From positions 93,157-157,156 of the forward strand of contig JAHBMJ010004650.1 of NCBI GenBank assembly GCA_018398765.1: a DNA stretch of 64,000 nucleotides. Reading direction: 5' to 3'. Shown here piece by piece: positions 58,732 through 64,000 of this stretch. Position 1 is the stretch's first letter; the number at the start of each line of letters is the position of its first letter. Below the pieces are notes generated by a model. That model did not search any database. It saw only the letters and a list, made by a program, of their open reading frames with translations, and had not been told where the DNA came from. Source of the stretch: Chromera velia (taxonomy: Eukaryota > Sar > Chromeraceae). The position numbers were made by a program, and so were the translations under genes.

Positions 58732-61259
58732 AGGAAGGAAGGAAGGAAGGAACGTAAGTAAGAAATAAAGAAAAACAAAGAATAACATAAACAGACAGAC
58801 AAGGACAGAGACCTGCACAACTAGGCCGCGTTGTTCCCTTCTCCGGATTCACCGCCAGAAGAAGCCAACAAAAGTGCATCGTCCTCCCTCCCAGAAAGTC
58901 CCTCTCAATCCCTAATGCGCATTGTGCTCTTCTTCCTCCGTCCCTCTTTCCGCTTCCCATGCTTCCTTGTGCCCTGTCTTCCTTCCTTCCGTCCTTTTTC
59001 CTGTCTTTCTCTCTTCAGTTCCAAGCGGGGATGTTGTGTTGCGCTGCTCTACTGAGCGTCGCACTCTCGGAGCTTTCCCCCCTCTTGATCTGGAAAGTGT
59101 TCCTTCTCCTGCTCCTTCCGTCTCCTCGGTGTGTCCCTCCATAAGACTTCTCTGCAAAGAGCTGAGGGAACGTCTCCGTCTCCTGAAAGAGAGAGAAGAG
59201 AGGGCAGCATTGCAGAGGGGTCTCAAGTCAGTTTTTTTCTTTCCGTCTCTCTCTCTCTCTCTCTCTCTCGCTCGGTCGTTCTCTTTTCTTGAAAGTCCAA
59301 CAATTACAGACATTCCTTTAGTTCCTGCAGTGCGCTGAGACTCCGCATTGTTTCCCCTTTCGTCAGCATTTCTTCCTTCCTTCCTTCATGCATGGCAGCA
59401 TGGCCGCATTCCCCCCACCCGAGCTCTCCTCTCCTTTCGCCGTTCACTTTCCTTTTCAACGAATCCCTTCCTGGACCTATCGATCGATCCGCTGTCCTTT
59501 TCGATCGATCCGCTGTCCTTTTTTTAATTCACTATCTTCCCCCCTGAGCATGCTGCAAGCAACTGAGGGTGAAAAACCGCGCTCGTGATTTGCTTTGCAG
59601 CCTTCGTACTTGCTTCCGTGCCCTCACTTCCATTTCCTTCAGTTGCGACATTTGAAAAGTTCGCCGCAGAGGAACGTACAGACAGATGCAGCTGCTTTTG
59701 GTTGCAATGATTTGATTGCGTGTGTGTACATTGATTTCGTTGAATTCAGAATTCACGAAGAGATCTGGGAGGAGGAGGATCGACGGTCTTTGGCCTCTCT
59801 GCCAATGCTGCTGTCGCAAGCGGTCAGTCTTGTTCTGTGCCTCCTGCGTTCCTGCCTGTCAATCTATCGGTTTATCTTTTCATCTATGGGTTTGCATGTC
59901 CCTTTCAGAAGAGAAAGCTACCAACGGCGATGGACGAAGTGAAGAGAGGACCGAAACACACACGGAGAGGATCTGACGTTCGTTGAGGGAGGGCGTTTCC
60001 TACTCTATAGATAACAATTTGGGCATACAGAGTTCAGCTGAGAGAGCGTCTTAATTTGTTGCCAGAAGGCAGGCAGTCGTGATGGGGGAATGAAAGCAAG
60101 GAGAAGAGGGAAAAGAAATGCGTGGAGGAAAGAGGCAATGAAAGACGCTTTAACCCGACGCACAAAGCCCATGTTCACGTGCGAGTGCACACACTGCCTG
60201 CACCTTCTGATGCTGAGGGGGTGCACGCGCAGACAGACGGAGATGAAGAGGCTGCTGGAGACGGAGGAAATCTTCTCCACACCTCGTCTCCGTTTGGGCT
60301 CCACAGCTGTCTTTCTCCTTTCTTCCCCCCACCCCCACCCCAAGCAAGTGTGAGCCCCCGATTCACTGCCATGACTCTTGATCATGTAGCGTGATATTCC
60401 TGCCTGTCTACATTTGTTGCGAGCCCTCTCCGGTGTGCAGAAAGACGTGCGCTTCTCTCCAGCGGAACAGATCATCCTCGGAAGGGCATTCCTGCTGTTT
60501 TTTTTCGTCGGTCAGCCGAATCAATCATGCACTCCCTCTCTCAATGTGTTTGCGTATGCTTGCGTCACTTCGCTCGAGTGGCGTGTTTGTGCGTGCGTCA
60601 GAAAGAGAAGAACCGTTTTCTTCTTTCTGTTGGTCAACATTTGTGTTCTGTGAGCTTTGCGTTATCCTTTTGCCTTTGCCCTCCTGTCGTTTCTGCAAAG
60701 CTGACGCCTTAGTTCATTTACCCCCCTCCCCCTTTGGATCTGGATGGTCTCCCCTTCCCTTCACATGCTCACATATATGTCTGACATGACTGACAGGCAC
60801 ATCGCCGACTCAGGAGAGGACGGTGGACTTCCAGAGACACGTGCTGGCGACGTTCAGGTGCGTTTTCTTTGTCGTATATCATCTGCTGGTTGAAAGGGGA
60901 GGGGGGGAGGCATTGTGTATGCAGGTGTTGCATCCGAATTTTGAGCCGAATCTCTCGGATTCGTTGTTGACGGATCGTCCCCTTCCCTTTCCTTCCCTTG
61001 CAGCGAGCGTTTTCCCGACATTTTCGCATCAGTGGAGGCGCTGGTGTCGCAAGAGATGCTGGAACTGGGAGGAGACGGAAGAAGGGGTGCAGGAGACGGA
61101 TCGGGCAAGGACGGGAAGAATCGGGAGGGAGCTTTGGCACTGCGGCGAGAGCATGATCAACGAGATGCTAGAGCAAGAGAGGTGTTTAAACAAATAGACG
61201 ACGCACTGTTGTGGATGAAGGGGTCACATGAGCTGATCCGGCCAACCAATGTAGCTTGA
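55735..61259 (+). CDS. Diverged mitochondrial F1-ATPase alpha-like subunit, probably non-catalytic, 655 aa
   Basis: Eleven exons: 55735-55954, 56047-56112, 56214-56436, 56745-56977, 57312-57802, 58260-58326, 59019-59226, 59750-59822, 60441-60510, 60797-60857 and 61004-61259 (1968 nt, phases agree throughout). Residues 1-45 are Arg-rich with no acidic residues before about 25, like a mitochondrial presequence. Alpha-type landmarks follow in order. A beta-barrel segment is at 74-96 (HVSGLRSARVGSLVKFENG) and ALREGPLVF follows. GKIFDIGALIN corresponds to GRVVDALGNPID. TGMTAIDAVSPI is at 236-247, VAAIDDASE at 354-361, and LGAFPPLDLESV at 450-461. SPAEQIIL starts at 533, in the C-terminal helical bundle. 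The Walker A position reads GSRASGRD (257-264) instead of GDRQTGKT, and the SVSR arginine-finger site reads SVPS. It is therefore probably a structural or regulatory paralogue. The C-terminus is longer than usual. Confidence 0.8.
58476..58762. repeat. Compound microsatellite (ACAG/GAAA/GGAA) in an intron
   Basis: CA- and ACAG-type units, then a long GAAA run, then GGAA, within the intron 58327-59018 of the F1-alpha-like gene. Confidence 0.92.
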
Positions 61260-62303
61260 AGCTTACAATTAACAGGCAACGTTCTCAAACTGTGAAAAAA
61301 AATTGGAATTCTTAAGCCTGCCAGTGGGGCGTGATGTTAAAGCAACATCGTTAAAGCTAAGAAGAAACTACATAGCAGATCGCCATCTAGATCCGAAGTC
61401 TATTAGCCGAAATAAGTTCCGAGCAGACTCACTGCCAGTAGACATAGAACAAATCAATTTAATTCAACCTAGAATTCAATAATTTAGTAAATTATTATAG
61501 TATAGCTGGCATTAGCTGCTAACTAGTATAAGTAGTCACGCAGGTAATATTAGATGTGATATGATGTAATCACTTGCTCCTCCTGAAGAGAAACGAATGC
61601 GTTAGTTTCTTGGGGTTGCTAGTTTCTGGTCGACTCAGTGTGGCCTCTCTGAGCGAGCGCGAGCGCTCCTAGGCTAGCAATGCATATAGGCTCAGACTGC
61701 CTTTTGTCATTGGGATACGATGGATGGCAGGTTAAGTCACCTCATCATCATCATCATTATCATCAATCGGTGCCCTGGGGCCTATAGTAAGTAGAGCACT
61801 GTCGCTATTCTACTAGAAATATTCGGAAAAATCAGTTAAATTCACTTTAAAAATGCACTGCATCAAGTGCTGGTGCAAGTATGGTGTAAGCTGCTTAAAA
61901 ACTACGTACCTCAATCAAATGCAAACTTGTGACTTGAACTTAAATATTATATGCAACAGCAGATGCATAATTTAACTTGAACGTTCACTTAAATTTTTTT
62001 TATAATTAGTATAAATTAGTAAAAGCCCTAAAATATTTCCAAATTATAACCTAATAATGGCTCTAATTATATTTAAGATATTGAAAGCTAAAGGTAAACA
62101 GTTTTTTTTAGAGTTTTATGAATAGAAACTGATAAACAAACAGATTTTCAGGTCTACTACCTGGTCTAGTTTCAGGTTCTAGTTTCTGACCCTCCTATAC
62201 TCCCACCCTTCCCTCCCTTCCCCCTCCCATTCAAGAAACTGTCTTACGGTCTGAGACCAAAAAAGTCGTAAATGAAAGAGTCTTATGCTTCACATCCCGC
62301 TTC
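61260..62303. other. A+T-rich island 4, filling a convergent gene junction
   Basis: A+T-rich sequence occupies nearly the entire gap between the stop of the F1-alpha-like gene and the stop of the minus-strand membrane protein. It contains a short ATCATC repeat near 61743-61765 and poly-T runs. No gene is seen. Confidence 0.6.
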
Positions 62304-63364
62304 TTAAATTGTATTATAAACTGTGAACTCCTGCTCTCGCCTGCCTCTCCTCTTCGCAGCCTTCTTCCTCATGCAAATGCACTGGCGGACAAAAAAGAAA
62401 ATATAAATTGCCGCCACAAAAATACCGATACATGACACGAAGATCAGTCCCGGCAGAATTCGGTAGGTGTGTCTTCCACCTGTATATACAAAAAACGCAA
62501 TCAGAGAGGCATGTATGAATTGGCATTAACTTGCTTTTTTTAAGTACACACAGGTAAAAATCAATAAAGAACTGGAAAAAGGGGGAGGGGGGGACAGGAA
62601 GAGAGGAAAAGGGTATGAAAGGGTCAGAGAGAGAGAGAGCAAGAAAGGGAGAAAGACTTACTGCGGTAAGTAGAACGATGAAAAGACGGACTCGCGGACA
62701 GGTCGGCATGTAGACAAACAGCCTGACCATTCTTCTGATTTCTCTGGTTCGAACTCCTCAAACATCACTGTGACGCTGCCGAAAACCATGTGTGCGCGAA
62801 CGTCTTTCTCCTCCATCTCGTCTCCCGCCACCATGGAAGCATCGATCTCTTTGTCTTTCAGATGGACGGCGAATAACGATCTAACGTGAGTCATCTATAA
62901 CACATAATGTAAAAAACAGGGAAGAAATTGAAAGATCTATCACCTGAATTCAAAGAATCGTTCCCGGGATGCATCCGAAGACAAAATAAAAACACAGACA
63001 GAAAGAAGGAATACAAAGGAGAAAGTGATGCCGAGAGCTCTGAAAAGCTTAAAAAAAAAGTTTTTTCTCAGCGGTGGTAAAATTTTCACGCACAAAAATA
63101 CTTTTTTGATGGAAAAGATGCATGTAAAACCACTGACATGCATTCGTAAGAAGGCAATCAATGTCTAGTTCTCATTCTCCCGAAAAACTCATTTGAGCAC
63201 CTTCATAACGTTCGCATCTGAAGAATGATAGGCCATCGAAATTTAGTCCACCAACCAACCTTCATGGTCTTTCCTTTCCGGATGACGTTGAGAGAGTCGC
63301 CGTTCTTTCCGAGGGGGCAGTACACTCCTCCTCTTACGTCTAAAGTGCCCTCTGAGATCTCTAC
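62304..63364 (-). CDS. Single-span membrane protein, C-terminal part
   Basis: Three minus-strand exons are inferred: 63364-63260 (35 codons, phase 0), 62894-62662 (phase 2 out) and 62472-62304. The first gives a soluble, probably beta-rich segment (GGVYCPLGKNGDSL) and the second an acidic segment. The last encodes one clear transmembrane helix (ILPGLIFVSCIGIFVAAIY...) followed by a basic tail (MRKKAAKRRGRR), so it is a type-I-like topology with a cytoplasmic C-terminus. The last acceptor used is the AG after GTGGA. The nearer TATACAG acceptor gives another open frame without a membrane helix. The 5' exons lie to the right and were not found before the CA repeats. Family unknown. Confidence 0.55.
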
Positions 63365-63732
63365 CTGCACAGACATGCGCACACCAATTAAGACAAGAAG
63401 TGTAACAGTTCAAACACATGTACCAAAGAAATTCTATGGAATGAGCTGCTCATGCAGGGGACACTTCAATGATGTGTCCTCGCTACTTATTTATAAGTGA
63501 ATTGTATTCTGCCTCGTGCTCTGGGACCTCAAAGGAGATTCTACTAGCGTCTTCGTTAGACCTCTATCTACCTGTAAGTACTATGTCGATACGCCCAAGA
63601 GAGAGTATGTGGCTAGGGGCCTCTCTGACCGTCGGTTTTGAATTCTACGTGCGAAAATAGAAGAAATGAAAGTTAAAGAACTTCCCGATACCCCGCTGGG
63701 ACAAGGCTTTTAGAGAAGAGCCAGATACAGGT

Positions 63733-63736
<4 letters not shown>
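63365..63736. other. Right-hand region without a supported exon
   Basis: Normal composition. It probably contains intron or upstream exons of the minus-strand membrane protein, but no exon with consistent splice sites was identified. Confidence 0.35.
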
Positions 63737-63771
<35 letters not shown>

Positions 63772-63842
63772 CACACAAACACACACACACATACATACAC
63801 TCACTCACTCACTCACACACACACACATACACATACACACAA

Positions 63843-63886
<44 letters not shown>

Positions 63887-63947
63887 ATACATACACACAC
63901 ATACACACACTCACTCACTCCCTCACATATACACAAACACACACACA

Positions 63948-63986
<39 letters not shown>

Positions 63987-64000
63987 ACACACACACACAC
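63737..64000. repeat. (CA)n and (CACT)n microsatellite running off the right edge
   Basis: CA repeats alternate with ACTC and CATA units up to the window end. The Cys/Val frames here are artefacts. Confidence 0.95.

Noticed and set aside
55735-61259. V-ATPase subunit B as the identity of the gene
   Set aside because: The mitochondrial-type N-terminus, the ALREG barrel motif, the IDD segment and the SPAEQ C-terminal motif fit F1-alpha better, although V-ATPase B also lacks a P-loop.
61260-62303. Organelle DNA insertion as the source of the A+T islands
   Set aside because: No mitochondrial or plastid gene fragment was recognised in any island.

Overview
The window looks like nuclear DNA of a microbial eukaryote, most likely a photosynthetic alveolate of the chromerid type (Chromera-like). 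This assignment is inference. It rests on intron-rich genes with TGCAG acceptors, YGCATGCR motifs of the kind known upstream of apicomplexan genes, many tetranucleotide repeats, long Ser/Pro-rich disordered proteins and Ty1/copia elements. No rRNA, tRNA, CRISPR or bacterial operon was seen.

Layout, left to right: an OXR1-type TLDc gene cut by the left edge (-, 1-669); a large F-box/leucine-rich protein (+, 1207-9253); an A+T-rich island and poorly coding DNA (9254-13005); a Pro/Gly-rich protein (-, 13006-15213); a ZZ plus RING-like zinc-finger protein (+, 16477-17523) followed by an exon-like Cys-rich frame; an A+T island and a (CA)n tract; a second F-box-like gene (-, 19637-20523, incomplete at its 3' side); a retroelement block (21657-37841); a HAD-family phosphatase (-, 39389-43421); a 1995-aa protein of unknown function (+, 44207-51565); an A+T island with a small inverted-repeat element; a 135-aa coiled-coil protein (-, 53834-55108); an 11-exon, strongly diverged F1-ATPase alpha-like gene with a mitochondrial-type N-terminus (+, 55735-61259); an A+T island; and the 3' part of a single-span membrane protein (-, 62304-63364).

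The retroelement block is nested. A 9.2-kb LTR element (21662-30839, 326-bp LTRs, perfect 5-bp target duplication GCTGA) has no recognisable pol of its own. It was split by a younger Ty1/copia element (22753-28621, 214-bp LTRs, target duplication GTCAC). A second, separate copia element on the minus strand lies at 31926-37841.

Splice models were built by matching donor, acceptor and reading phase. Five multi-exon genes gave complete models whose summed exon length is divisible by three: F-box/LRR 1745 aa, HAD 854 aa, unknown 1995 aa, coiled coil 135 aa, F1-alpha-like 655 aa. Three patterns stand out. Genes are arranged in head-to-head pairs. Every convergent 3'-3' gap holds a sharply A+T-rich island, while divergent gaps do not. 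About half of the introns start with GTC rather than GTA/GTG.
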